Below are positions 1 through 7,363 of a DNA stretch of 64,000 nt, one piece after another. Origin of the DNA: Pimelobacter simplex (GTDB lineage Bacteria > Actinomycetota > Actinomycetes > Propionibacteriales > Nocardioidaceae); assembly GCF_900114845.1 (NCBI RefSeq), contig NZ_FOUK01000008.1, positions 1 to 64,000 on the forward strand. Reading direction: 5' to 3'. Made by a program: the position numbers and the translations under genes. Under the pieces are notes generated by a model. The model worked only from the letters and a program-made list of their open reading frames with translations. It did no database searches and was not told where the DNA came from. The number at the start of each line of letters is the position of its first letter. The stretch's first letter is position 1.

Positions 1-438
1 CCCTACGACGGCCACGACGAGCTCGTCGCGTCGTTGGCCTCGGCATTGGCCGGGAAGACCGTCATCTCCTGCGTCAACCCCCTGGCCTTCGACAAGCGCG
101 GCGCCCACGGCCGCGTCATCAACGGCGGCGAGGGCTCCGCCGCCGAGTCCGCCGCCGAGATCGCCCCCGAGGCCACCGTGGTCGGCGCCTTCCACAACGT
201 CGCCGCCCCCGCCCTGTGGGGCGAGGACGACTTCCTCGACGAGGACGTCATCGTGGTCGGCGACTCCCTCGAGGGCAAGCAGGTCGCCATCGACCTCGCC
301 GCCTCGGTCACCGGACGCCCCGGCATCGACGGCGGCAAGCTCCGCCTCGCCCGCGTCCTCGAGCCCTTCACCGCGGTCCTCATCTCGATCAACCGCAAGT
401 ACAAGACCCACTCGGGCATCCGAGTCACCGGCGTCTGA
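1..438 (+). CDS. npdG: NADPH-dependent F420 reductase, C-terminal part (5' end outside window)
   Basis: The reading frame is open from the first base, so the N-terminal Rossmann nucleotide-binding half lies upstream of the window. The remaining ~145 residues match the C-terminal part of F420H2:NADP+ oxidoreductases: a VISCVNPL strand, the GEGSAAESAAEIAP segment that lines the coenzyme pocket, the VVGAFHNVAA strand and the VIVVGD strand. The enzyme moves hydride between reduced deazaflavin F420 and NADP in the cytoplasm, which fits an F420-using actinobacterium. It converges on the YbaK-like gene 18 bp downstream. Family is clear; the missing N-terminus prevents checking the dinucleotide motif. 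Confidence 0.85.
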   Translation, partial: PYDGHDELVASLASALAGKTVISCVNPLAFDKRGAHGRVINGGEGSAAESAAEIAPEATVVGAFHNVAAPALWGEDDFLDEDVIVVGDSLEGKQVAIDLAASVTGRPGIDGGKLRLARVLEPFTAVLISINRKYKTHSGIRVTGV

Positions 439-456
439 CCGGCGTCCGGCCGGCGT

Positions 457-1014
457 CTAGCCGGCCAGGCCCGCCACCACCTCGGCACCGGGAGCCTGTG
501 CGAACAGGCTCCCGGGCACGAGGAGCTTGGACCGGCGCAGGCCCGAGCCGATCACGGCGAGCTCCATCTCGGGGACCCGCGCGTCGACCAGCAGCCGCCA
601 GGCCGCGGGCAGGCCCACGGGCGTGATGCCGCCGTACTCCATGCCGGACTCGGCCACCGCCCGCTCCAGCGGCAGGAACGACGGCTTGCGGACGTCGAGG
701 AGCCGCTTGACCGTGTGGTTGACGTCGGCCCGGGTGTCGGCGCGGACCAGGCAGGCGGCGACGCGCTCCTCGCCCTCGCGCTTGCCGGCGACGAGGACGC
801 AGTTGGCGCCGGCCTCCATCGGGAGGTCGTAGGCGGCGCTCATCGCGGCGGTGTCGGCGAGCTCCGGGTCGATCTCGACCACGGCGATCGCCGCCGCCCC
901 CGGCCAGGCGGCGAGGGCGGCGGCGACGGGGGCCGCGACGAGGTCGAGGTGCTCCAGCGCGGGCAGCGAGGTCAGGCCGGCGAGCTGGGGGAGGTCGGGG
1001 AGGGCGGCGCTCAT
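457..1014 (-). CDS. YbaK/EbsC-family aminoacyl-tRNA deacylase-like protein
   Basis: 185 residues, the usual single-domain size of the YbaK/ProX editing family. The features seen are an N-terminal helical part, a central CVLVAGKREGEERVAACLV strand pair, the VRKPSFLPLERAVAESGM segment and a GGITPVGLPA loop, which in the family forms the editing pocket; the conserved lysine-like position lies in the VKRLLDVRKPSF stretch. Family members hydrolyse misacylated tRNA (for example Cys-tRNA-Pro), but the exact substrate cannot be told from sequence. It stands alone, converging with npdG and separated by 22 bp from the next minus-strand gene, with which it may be cotranscribed. Confidence 0.8.
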   Translation of the reverse strand: MSAALPDLPQLAGLTSLPALEHLDLVAAPVAAALAAWPGAAAIAVVEIDPELADTAAMSAAYDLPMEAGANCVLVAGKREGEERVAACLVRADTRADVNHTVKRLLDVRKPSFLPLERAVAESGMEYGGITPVGLPAAWRLLVDARVPEMELAVIGSGLRRSKLLVPGSLFAQAPGAEVVAGLAG

Positions 1015-1036
1015 GGCGCCATCCTGCCCGGTCGCA

Positions 1037-1384
1037 CTAGTGCCAGCCCTGGACCCGGGTCCCGTAGCCGTGGTGGTCGTAGCCGTTGTCGTAGGGCTGG
1101 TCGTCCGGGTGGTCCGGGTGGCGGCGCCCGCGCAGGACCGTGGCCACCAGGCCGGCCGCCCCGGCGGCGAGCCAGGGCAGCGACAGGATCCAGCCGGCCT
1201 CGGTGATCTTCACCGTCTCGCTGGCGACCAGCGCCCAGACGACCGTGAGGCCGGCGAAGGCGACGCCCATGACCAGGTGGCCGGTGTTCACCGGGTGCCA
1301 GCCCGAGCGGCGCGGGGCGGGCGCCGGCCGGGGGAGCTCGGTGGTCGTCTCGGGGTCGGCCGGGTGCTCGTCGTAGGTGCTCAT
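1037..1384 (-). CDS. Small two-TM membrane protein coupled to the PspC gene
   Basis: 115 residues from an ATG that overlaps the TGA of the upstream PspC gene by 4 bp (ATGA on the minus strand), which decides the start and implies translational coupling. An acidic/proline-rich cytosolic head of ~30 residues is followed by two hydrophobic segments (VMGVAFAGLTVVWALVA and ILSLPWLAAGAAGLVATVL) and a His/Asp/Tyr-rich tail. No family is recognised with certainty; small membrane proteins of this type commonly follow actinobacterial PspC genes. It is probably an accessory part of the PspC envelope-stress unit, by context only. Confidence 0.75.
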   Translation of the reverse strand: MSTYDEHPADPETTTELPRPAPAPRRSGWHPVNTGHLVMGVAFAGLTVVWALVASETVKITEAGWILSLPWLAAGAAGLVATVLRGRRHPDHPDDQPYDNGYDHHGYGTRVQGWH

Positions 1385-2595
1385 GCTGCGCTCCGGAACT
1401 CGATCTGGCCCAGCTTGAGCTGGGCGTCCACGGTCAGGGTGGGGGCGTCGGGGCCGGCCTCGTGGCTGCCGCGGGCCTTGCTGCCCTCGCTCTTGCCGAA
1501 CATCAGCACCTCGCCGGCGTCGACGTCGCCCTTCGCCTCTACGGTGAGGCCCTCCTCGGGCACGATCACCTCGATGTGCCCGATGTCGAGGTCGAGGTCG
1601 AGGGTCTTCCCGTTCAGGTTCTCGAGGTCGCCGATCCTGCGGAGGTCGATGACGATCTCGCCGACCCCCAGGTCGTACGACGACTTCAGCTGCGACGACG
1701 TGGTGGGCGTGGGAGCGGTCCGGCCCATCTCGAGCCGGTCGACGGTCGCGGTGGCCGCGGTGGCCACGGCTGCGACGAGGCCGATCACGATCAGCCCGCC
1801 CGCCCGGCCGTAGAAGGCGCCGACGAGGAGCATCAGGCCGGCGATGCCGAGCACGGTCGCCGGGTAGACCGACGGCAGCACGTCGGCGCCCGCCAGGTCG
1901 GCGGTGGCGATCGCACCGAGCGCGAGCGCGGTGAGCGCGAACGTGAAGGGGAAGAGCAGCGGTCCGCGCTTGCGGGGGTTCGCCGGGCGCCGGGGCGGCG
2001 GCGGGGGCGTGGGCCGGTACGACGAGTAGGTCGCCGTGCCCGGGGGCGGCGGGGGAGGCGGCACCGCCGGACCGCCGCGCAGCCACGGGTGGGTGCGCCC
2101 GGACCGGGCCGCGTTCTTGCCGCCGAGCACCACGATCAGCACCAGGCCGGCCGCCATCAGCGGCCAGGGGAAGCCGGGCCCGCCGACGGTGTCGCCGATG
2201 ACGGCGGCGACCGCGACCACGCCGGCCACCACGAGAGCCGCGGTGCGGACGCCCTCGTCGAGGCGGATCACCGTCTCCTCGGTGCCCTCCTCGGGGACCA
2301 GGAGCCAGCCGACGGCGTACAAGATGAGCCCGCCGCCACCGAAGAACGTGAGGACCACGAACGCCACCCGCACCAGCAGCGGGTCGATGTCGAGGTGCCG
2401 GGCCACGCCCGCCGCCACGCCGGCCACCTTGCGGTCGTCGCGGCTGCGGCGCAGCCGGGCCAGGTCCCGGACCTCGTCGCGGGTGACGCGCGGGCCGGTG
2501 TCGCCGGGCTCGCGCGGTTCACGCGGTTCGCGGGGCTCGCCGTGCGGGCCGTGCGGGCCGGTGGGCCCGGGCTCGGTGTCGGTCGGTGCGTTCAT
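1381..2595 (-). CDS. PspC-domain membrane protein with LiaF-like C-terminal domain
   Basis: 404 residues starting at MNAPTDTEP. The longer open frame reaches back into the divergent promoter region and would include the operator-like dyad, so the internal ATG is preferred. A Pro/Glu/Gly-rich head is followed by a PspC domain at about residues 50-103 (KVAGVAAGVARHLDIDP, then a TM helix ending in a WLLVPEE segment). Several further TM helices follow. The last ~120 residues are a soluble beta-rich domain (LGVGEIVIDL, DIGHIEVIVPEEG) like the C-terminus of LiaF/cell-wall-active antibiotic response proteins. Diverges from a kinase that carries its own PspC domain, so the two probably act together as membrane sensor and modulator of an envelope-stress response (inference). 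Confidence 0.85.
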   Translation of the reverse strand: MNAPTDTEPGPTGPHGPHGEPREPREPREPGDTGPRVTRDEVRDLARLRRSRDDRKVAGVAAGVARHLDIDPLLVRVAFVVLTFFGGGGLILYAVGWLLVPEEGTEETVIRLDEGVRTAALVVAGVVAVAAVIGDTVGGPGFPWPLMAAGLVLIVVLGGKNAARSGRTHPWLRGGPAVPPPPPPPGTATYSSYRPTPPPPPRRPANPRKRGPLLFPFTFALTALALGAIATADLAGADVLPSVYPATVLGIAGLMLLVGAFYGRAGGLIVIGLVAAVATAATATVDRLEMGRTAPTPTTSSQLKSSYDLGVGEIVIDLRRIGDLENLNGKTLDLDLDIGHIEVIVPEEGLTVEAKGDVDAGEVLMFGKSEGSKARGSHEAGPDAPTLTVDAQLKLGQIEFRSAA

Positions 2596-2642
2596 GGGCT
2601 CCAGCCTGGTCGATCGAGACGGTCCGCACCATCGGGGACCGC

Positions 2643-2690
2643 CCTGATCCTCGACCCTCACCCCGGGGGCCGGGTCAGGGTCGGATCAGG
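2643..2690. promoter_or_regulatory. Inverted repeat between divergent PspC and kinase genes (candidate operator)
   Basis: Left arm 2643-2661 (CCTGATCCTCGACCCTCAC) and right arm 2674-2690 (GTCAGGGTCGGATCAGG) are near-perfect inverted copies with a small indel and one mismatch, separated by a C/G-rich 12-bp spacer. The right arm is itself part of a tandem TCAGGGTC repeat. It sits between the starts of the PspC gene (2595, minus) and the kinase (2740, plus), the expected place for autoregulation by the LuxR-type regulator at 4046. Binding is inferred. Confidence 0.5.
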
Positions 2691-2739
2691 GTCCTTCCCC
2701 CTGCTGGCGTGCCGCCCGCTGTGTGACGATGGAGTCATC

Positions 2740-4053
2740 ATGAGCAGCACTGCGAGCATGCCCGTGCCCCCGGCGCCGGTGCCGTCGGCGGCACCCGCCC
2801 CGGCGCGCGACGTGCGGCGCGCCTGGCGCGACCTGCGCGAGCCGATGATCGGCGGCGTCGCCGCGGGGCTGGCCGCGCACCTGGGCGTCTCGGTGCTCCT
2901 CGTCCGCGCCGCCTTCGTGGTCGCCACGTTCATGGGCGGCTCCGGCGTCATGGTGTACGCCGCGCTGTGGGTGCTGATGCCCGCCGGGCCGCCCCCCGAG
3001 GTGCTCGCGCCCGGACTCGCGAGCGCGGCCCGCGACGGTCGCCGTCCCGGTCGCCGGGGCCGGCGGCTCGCCGACGTCGGGCCGATCGTCACGCTCGCCG
3101 TCCTCGGCATCGGCGTGGTGTTCGCGACCGGCACCGTGCTCGGCACCGGCTGGTGGATCTGGCCGCTCGCGATCGCCGTCGTCGGTGTCGCCCTGCTCTG
3201 GCGCCAGGCCGACGAGGCCCAGCGCGAGCGCTGGCTCGACGCGACCGGCCGGGTCGACCCGGTCCGCCTGGTCGTCGGAGGCGGCGGCTGGGCCGCCTGG
3301 GCCCGGATCGCGGCGGGCGCCGGCCTGGTCGTCGTCGCGCTCGCCCTCTTCCTGCTCCGCGACGGCTCGCTCGCCGTGGCCCGCGACGCCACCCTCGCGA
3401 TCCTGCTCGGCATCGGCGGCCTGTTCATCGTGCTCGGCCCGTTCGTCTACCGCCTGATGACCGACCTCAGCACCGAGCGCGAGGAGCGGGTCCGCACCCA
3501 GGAGCGCGCCGACGTCGCCGCCCACCTGCACGACTCGGTGCTGCAGACGCTCGCCCTGATCCAGAAGAACCCCGCCGACGCCGCCCGCCTGGCCCGCGCC
3601 CAGGAGCGCGACCTGCGTGCCTGGCTCTACGCGGGGGAGTCCATCGACGAGACCAGCGTCGCGAGCGCGCTGCGCGCCGCGGCCGCCGAGATCGAGGACG
3701 CCTACGGCATCACGGTCGACGTGGTCGCCGTCGGCGACTGCGACTTCAGCGAGCACGCCCGCCCCATCGTCCAGGCCGCCCGCGAGGCGACCACCAACGC
3801 CGCCAAGCACGCCAACGTCGCCCGGGTCGACGTCTACGCCGAGATCACGGCCGCCGGGATCGACGTCTTCGTGCGCGACCGCGGCGTCGGCTTCGACCCG
3901 GCGACGACCCCGGACGACCGGCTCGGCGTCCGGCGCAGCATCATCGACCGCATGGAGCGCCACGGCGGCCGGGCCGAGATCCGCTCCGCGCCCGGCGAGG
4001 GCACCGAGGTCCGGCTGCACCTCGACCACACCCCCAAGGAGAGCAATGAGTGA
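2740..4053 (+). CDS. PspC-domain sensor histidine kinase (NarX/DesK-like)
   Basis: 437 residues. ATG at 2740 is preceded by GGAG. N-terminal PspC domain at about residues 30-90 (MIGGVAAGLAAHLGVSV) including one TM, then about four more TM helices, a dimerisation helix with the HisKA_3-type motif HLHDSVLQTLALI (phosphoacceptor probably His264), and a C-terminal HATPase with an N-box (REATTNAAKHAN) and a GVGFDP/GVRRSI G-box region. It should autophosphorylate in response to envelope state and pass phosphate to the response regulator, whose start overlaps its stop by 8 bp. The presence of PspC in both the kinase and the divergent protein suggests they sense or titrate one another. Confidence 0.9.
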   Translation: MSSTASMPVPPAPVPSAAPAPARDVRRAWRDLREPMIGGVAAGLAAHLGVSVLLVRAAFVVATFMGGSGVMVYAALWVLMPAGPPPEVLAPGLASAARDGRRPGRRGRRLADVGPIVTLAVLGIGVVFATGTVLGTGWWIWPLAIAVVGVALLWRQADEAQRERWLDATGRVDPVRLVVGGGGWAAWARIAAGAGLVVVALALFLLRDGSLAVARDATLAILLGIGGLFIVLGPFVYRLMTDLSTEREERVRTQERADVAAHLHDSVLQTLALIQKNPADAARLARAQERDLRAWLYAGESIDETSVASALRAAAAEIEDAYGITVDVVAVGDCDFSEHARPIVQAAREATTNAAKHANVARVDVYAEITAAGIDVFVRDRGVGFDPATTPDDRLGVRRSIIDRMERHGGRAEIRSAPGEGTEVRLHLDHTPKESNE

Positions 4054-4705
4054 GCCGGTGCGCGTGGTGGTCGTCGACGACCACGCCATGTTCCGCCGCG
4101 GAGTCAGCGCCGAGCTCGGCTCGACCGGCGCCGGCCGGGTCGAGGTCGTGGCCGAGGCCGCCGACGTCGACGAGGCCGTCGCCGCCGTGACCGCGCACCG
4201 CCCGGACGTCGTCCTGCTCGACGTGCACCTGCCCGGCGGCGGCGGCGTCGAGGTGATCCGGCGGGTCAACGACTCCGAGGTCCGCTTCCTCGCGCTGTCG
4301 GTCTCCGACGCCGCCGAGGACGTCATCGGCACCATCCGCGGCGGCGCCCGCGGCTACGTCACCAAGACCATCACCGGTCCCGAGCTGGTCGACGCGATCG
4401 CCCGGGTCTCCGACGGCGACGCGGTCTTCTCGCCGCGCCTGGCCGGCTTCGTTCTCGACGCCTTCGCCGGCGCCGGGCTCTCCGCCGACCTGGCCAGCGT
4501 CGACGAGGACCTCGACCGGCTCACCGAGCGCGAGCGCGAGGTGATGCGGCTCATCGCCCGCGGCTACTCCTACAAGGAGGTCGCCAAGGAGCTCTTCATC
4601 TCGATCAAGACCGTCGAGACCCACATGTCCTCGGTGCTGCGCAAGCTGCAGCTCTCCTCGCGCCACGAGCTGACCCGGTGGGCATCGGACCGGCGGCTGC
4701 TGTGA
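4046..4705 (+). CDS. NarL/FixJ-family response regulator
   Basis: 219 residues, normal for the family. Receiver domain in residues 1-~120 with acidic pair Asp11/Asp12, phosphoacceptor Asp59 in VVLLDVHLPGG, and the conserved Lys in GYVTKTITG. The C-terminal LuxR-type helix-turn-helix covers ~155-215 (LTEREREVMRLIARGYSYKEVA, ISIKTVETHMSSVLRKL). ATG overlaps the kinase stop by 8 bp, so the pair is translated together. Likely targets are the divergent promoters carrying the 2643-2690 dyad and the downstream peptidase gene, whose GTG overlaps this stop codon. Confidence 0.95.
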   Translation: MSEPVRVVVVDDHAMFRRGVSAELGSTGAGRVEVVAEAADVDEAVAAVTAHRPDVVLLDVHLPGGGGVEVIRRVNDSEVRFLALSVSDAAEDVIGTIRGGARGYVTKTITGPELVDAIARVSDGDAVFSPRLAGFVLDAFAGAGLSADLASVDEDLDRLTEREREVMRLIARGYSYKEVAKELFISIKTVETHMSSVLRKLQLSSRHELTRWASDRRLL

Positions 4706-5562
4706 TCCGCGGCGGGGCGCTGGTGCTGGTCGCCGCGCTCCTCGCCGGCTGCTCGTCGCCGAGCACCCGTCCGGAGCCGGCGCCCGCGCCGGCCCCGCGG
4801 CCGGTGCCGTCCGCCACCTCGACGGCGCCGCCCGCGCCGGCCGGCCACGCGCCGTCGTACTCCACGTGGGAGCTCGGCGTGCACGTGCTGCCCCGCACCT
4901 CCCAGGGCTTCGGCGAGATCCTCCCGACGCCGAAGGCGCTGCGGACCCGGCGCTACCCGACCCGCGACCTGCTGCCGCCACCCGCCGACGGGCGCTTCCA
5001 CTCCTCGATCGGCCCGGTGACGCCCGCGATCCGGCAGCGGATGGGGGAGACCTGGTCGCCCGCGTGCCCGGTCGGGCTGGCCGACCTCGCCTACGTCACC
5101 GTCAGCTTCCGCGGCTTCGACGGTGCCGCGCACACCGGCGAGCTCGTCCTGGCCGCGGACCAGGCCGCCCCGGTGGTCTCGGTGTTCCGGGCGCTCTTCG
5201 CCGCCGGCTACCCGATCGAGGAGATGCGGCTGCCGACGACCGCCGACCTCGACGCGCCCCCGACCGGCGACGGCAACGACACCGCCGCCCTCGTCTGCCG
5301 CGCGACCCGCGGGGCGACGTCGTGGTCGGCGCACGCCTACGGCCTGGCGATCGACGTCAACCCGTTCCTCAACCCGTACCACAAGGGGGACGTCGTGCTG
5401 CCCGAGCGCGCGTCGGCGTACCTCGACCGGACCCGGACCCAGCCCGGCATCATCCACCCCGGCGACCTGGTGGTGCGCGAGTTCGCCCGGATCGGGTGGA
5501 GCTGGGGCGGGTCGTGGAGCTCGCTGCAGGACTACCAGCACTTCACCGCGACCGGTCGCTGA
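4702..5562 (+). CDS. M15-family D-Ala-D-Ala carboxypeptidase-like lipoprotein
   Basis: 286 residues from GTG at 4702, which overlaps the regulator's TGA (GTGA). This start gives a clean lipoprotein signal (MIRGGALVLVAALLAGC, lipobox LLAGC), whereas the GTG at 4678 only adds eight residues. A Pro/Ala-rich linker follows. The C-terminal part carries the VanY/M15 zinc motifs: SAHAYGLAID (first His and Asp) and a late YQHFT (second zinc His). Members trim peptidoglycan stem peptides. Being cotranscribed with a PspC two-component system suggests a cell-wall repair output. Lipid anchoring outside the membrane is predicted from the lipobox. Confidence 0.85.
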   Translation: MIRGGALVLVAALLAGCSSPSTRPEPAPAPAPRPVPSATSTAPPAPAGHAPSYSTWELGVHVLPRTSQGFGEILPTPKALRTRRYPTRDLLPPPADGRFHSSIGPVTPAIRQRMGETWSPACPVGLADLAYVTVSFRGFDGAAHTGELVLAADQAAPVVSVFRALFAAGYPIEEMRLPTTADLDAPPTGDGNDTAALVCRATRGATSWSAHAYGLAIDVNPFLNPYHKGDVVLPERASAYLDRTRTQPGIIHPGDLVVREFARIGWSWGGSWSSLQDYQHFTATGR

Positions 5563-5580
5563 GCGGGGCGCCGTACTGGA

Positions 5581-5586
5581 TAGGGT
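5581..5586 (+). promoter_or_regulatory. -10 box (TAGGGT), leaderless start for 5593
   Basis: TAGGGT ends six bases before the ATG at 5593 and no Shine-Dalgarno sequence lies between. With the usual ~7-base distance from the -10 box, transcription would begin at the A of the ATG. The same spacing occurs before purN, fdnG and selD in this window. No convincing -35 hexamer is seen. Confidence 0.5.
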
Positions 5587-5592
5587 GCGGCC

Positions 5593-5952
5593 ATGGAGAC
5601 CCTGCGCCTGATCCTGCTCATCCTCCACATCCTCGGCTTCGCCGCGCTGATCGGTGGGCTGCTGGCGCAGGTCGGCCCGGGTGACAAGAAGGTCACCGGC
5701 GTCATGCGCGACGGCGTCGGCACGGCGTTCCTCGCCGGCCTGCTGCTCGTCGGCGTGCTCGAGGGCACCGACGGGGTCACCGTCAACCACGCGAAGATCG
5801 CGGTCAAGCTCGTGATCGGGCTGGTCCTGCTCGTGCTGGTGATGGCCAACATGCGCAAGGCGAAGATCCCCAACGGCCTGTGGGCCGGGCTCCTGGTGCT
5901 CGCGGTGGCCGACGTCTGCGTCGCCGTCCTCTGGTCGCCCGTCCACAGCTGA
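5593..5952 (+). CDS. Conserved small integral membrane protein
   Basis: 119 residues with about four hydrophobic segments: LRLILLILHILGFAALIGGLLA, AFLAGLLLVGVL, AVKLVIGLVLLVLVMA and LWAGLLVLAVADVCVAVLW. The first has an early His in a helix, and a short polar GPGDKKVTG loop follows. No catalytic motif is visible and the function is unknown. It is likely transcribed leaderless from its own -10 box and is followed on the opposite strand by the AbiEi-like gene with only 13 bp between stops. Confidence 0.75.
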   Translation: METLRLILLILHILGFAALIGGLLAQVGPGDKKVTGVMRDGVGTAFLAGLLLVGVLEGTDGVTVNHAKIAVKLVIGLVLLVLVMANMRKAKIPNGLWAGLLVLAVADVCVAVLWSPVHS

Positions 5953-5965
5953 CGCCGCCCGGCGC

Positions 5966-7024
5966 TCACGGCACCCACACCGGCATCAGGGGCGCGGGCC
6001 GCGCGCCAGGGCGAGGACGAGGACCGCGGGGACGGTACTGCGCCAGGTCCGAGACGTCCGTCCCGAAGCGGGCGCACGTGTCGAGGTACTCGCGTCGGCA
6101 CCGCTCGATCGCGCGGGTGCGGGCGCTGCCGAAGAAGTCCGCCCAGGTCAGCCGGGACACGCCGGTCTTGAAGCCGGTGACGAAGTCCTGGCGGAGCTTC
6201 TCGTCCCAGAGGACGTCGGCGGGCGATCGCGATGCCAGACCGCCCTCGCCCACCGGGACCAGCTTGGCCTTGCCGTCGACCTCGAAGAAGTGGCGCCCCA
6301 GCCGGAGGTCGCACCAGGCCGTGCGGCCCCCGGCGGTCAGCCCGAACTGCTGCTGGGGGACGCCGAACCCGAGCTCGCTCACGAGGTCTCGTCCGAGTGT
6401 CTCGGCGATCGAGTCGCTCGATGCCGACGCCGAGCGGGTGACGGCGCGGGCGACGGTCGAGTACGGCCAGAAGGTCATGACCCCCAGGGCGCTCTCGAGG
6501 TCGGCCCGGGTGGCACCTCCGCGCAGCGCCGAGTCGGCCGCCACGAGTCCCGAGCGGTAGCCCTGCTCGCGCGCGATGTCGAGCGCCGTCCGCGCTGGCC
6601 CGAGCAGGGACACCCCCTGCGCCGTGGTGACGTCCTCGGCGCGGTACGGCGCCAGGTGGTGCTTGACGCCGTGCCTGATGTGCGAGCCGACGACGCCAGG
6701 GCGGGTGACGTGTGAGAACGGCCGCGCCTCGTGGAGCACCCCGAGGCCCAGCAGGTAGGCGGCGGAGTGATGACTCAGCACGTGGGCCGCGCCGACCCGG
6801 AGGCTCGCAGCGCGGTCGGCGAGCAGTCGTCGTTGCGCATGGCTCGTGAGGAGCGCGACGTAGGCCGACTCCGCATAGACGCCGCGCCTGACCGCCGTCC
6901 ACCGCCGGGACCGGGCCAGCCGGTCGATCTCGTCCCGGGACATCCCGGAGCAGAGCGCCTGCTGGCGCGTGATCAGGCCCCACTGGGCGCTCATGTGCCC
7001 GATGGTCTGTGCGTTCACGGGCAT
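5966..7024 (-). CDS. AbiEi-antitoxin-domain protein with DUF559-like nuclease-fold C-terminus
   Basis: 352 residues from ATG at 7024 (start uncertain; MSAQWG thirteen codons in is an alternative, and neither has a clear ribosome site). The N-terminal ~60 residues form a winged-helix AbiEi-type domain (GLITRQQALCSGMSRDEIDRLARSRRW, VRRGVYA). The C-terminal part resembles very-short-patch/DUF559 restriction-like folds: CDLRLGRHFFEVDGKAK (D..E-x-D-G-K), then VLWDEKLRQDFV and RLTWADFF. No AbiEii toxin gene is adjacent, so a working type IV toxin-antitoxin pair is not supported. Such solitary proteins are common in actinobacteria; the role is unknown. Confidence 0.75.
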   Translation of the reverse strand: MPVNAQTIGHMSAQWGLITRQQALCSGMSRDEIDRLARSRRWTAVRRGVYAESAYVALLTSHAQRRLLADRAASLRVGAAHVLSHHSAAYLLGLGVLHEARPFSHVTRPGVVGSHIRHGVKHHLAPYRAEDVTTAQGVSLLGPARTALDIAREQGYRSGLVAADSALRGGATRADLESALGVMTFWPYSTVARAVTRSASASSDSIAETLGRDLVSELGFGVPQQQFGLTAGGRTAWCDLRLGRHFFEVDGKAKLVPVGEGGLASRSPADVLWDEKLRQDFVTGFKTGVSRLTWADFFGSARTRAIERCRREYLDTCARFGTDVSDLAQYRPRGPRPRPGARPAPLMPVWVP

Positions 7025-7363
7025 CGAGTGTGCGGGCCGCCGGCGTTGAGACCGCACGGGTGCGCCGGGCCTGTTGATGAGCGCTGTGGAGAGCGCGGGG
7101 TGTGGATGCTTCGTGGCGCATCCGCCTCCGCCTCCGCAGCGGCGGCGCAGGCGCCGCCCGGTGGGCGGGTAACACGCTGTCCACCGGAGTAGGCGGCACT
7201 TGTCGTTGCTTCCACGCCGCTGCAACGGCGTGGAAGCAACGACATCCGGCGCGAACCTCGGTGGACAGCGTGTTACCCCGCCGCGGCGGGCACGGGGCCG
7301 GGCCGGGCGGGCGGACGAGCCGGGCCGTACGACGTCGGCGGGACGCCGTAGGCTGGTCGGAGC
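7025..7363. other. Intergenic region between AbiEi-like gene and pcrA
   Basis: 339 bp with no credible gene. It holds the nested palindrome (7167-7278) and, near pcrA, a -10-like TAGGCT at 7349-7354 ten bases before the ATG with GGAG in between. Nothing else is recognised. Confidence 0.6.
7167..7278. repeat. Nested palindromic element, copy A
   Basis: Outer arms of 20 bp (7167-7186 and 7259-7278) are perfect inverted copies containing AACACGCTGTCCACCG. A second, inner pair of perfect 19-bp arms (7201-7219 and 7226-7244) encloses a 6-base loop CTGCAA. The 14-bp stretches between outer and inner arms are not complementary. It lies between the divergent AbiEi-like gene and pcrA. A related copy is at 24816-24935 and shares the outer AACACGCTGTCC and the inner CTGCAACGGCGTGGAAGC. 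Probably a dispersed non-autonomous element; no open frame in it is credible. Confidence 0.85.

Noticed and set aside
5966..7024. Type IV toxin-antitoxin system
   Set aside because: No AbiEii-type nucleotidyltransferase toxin is found in either flank.
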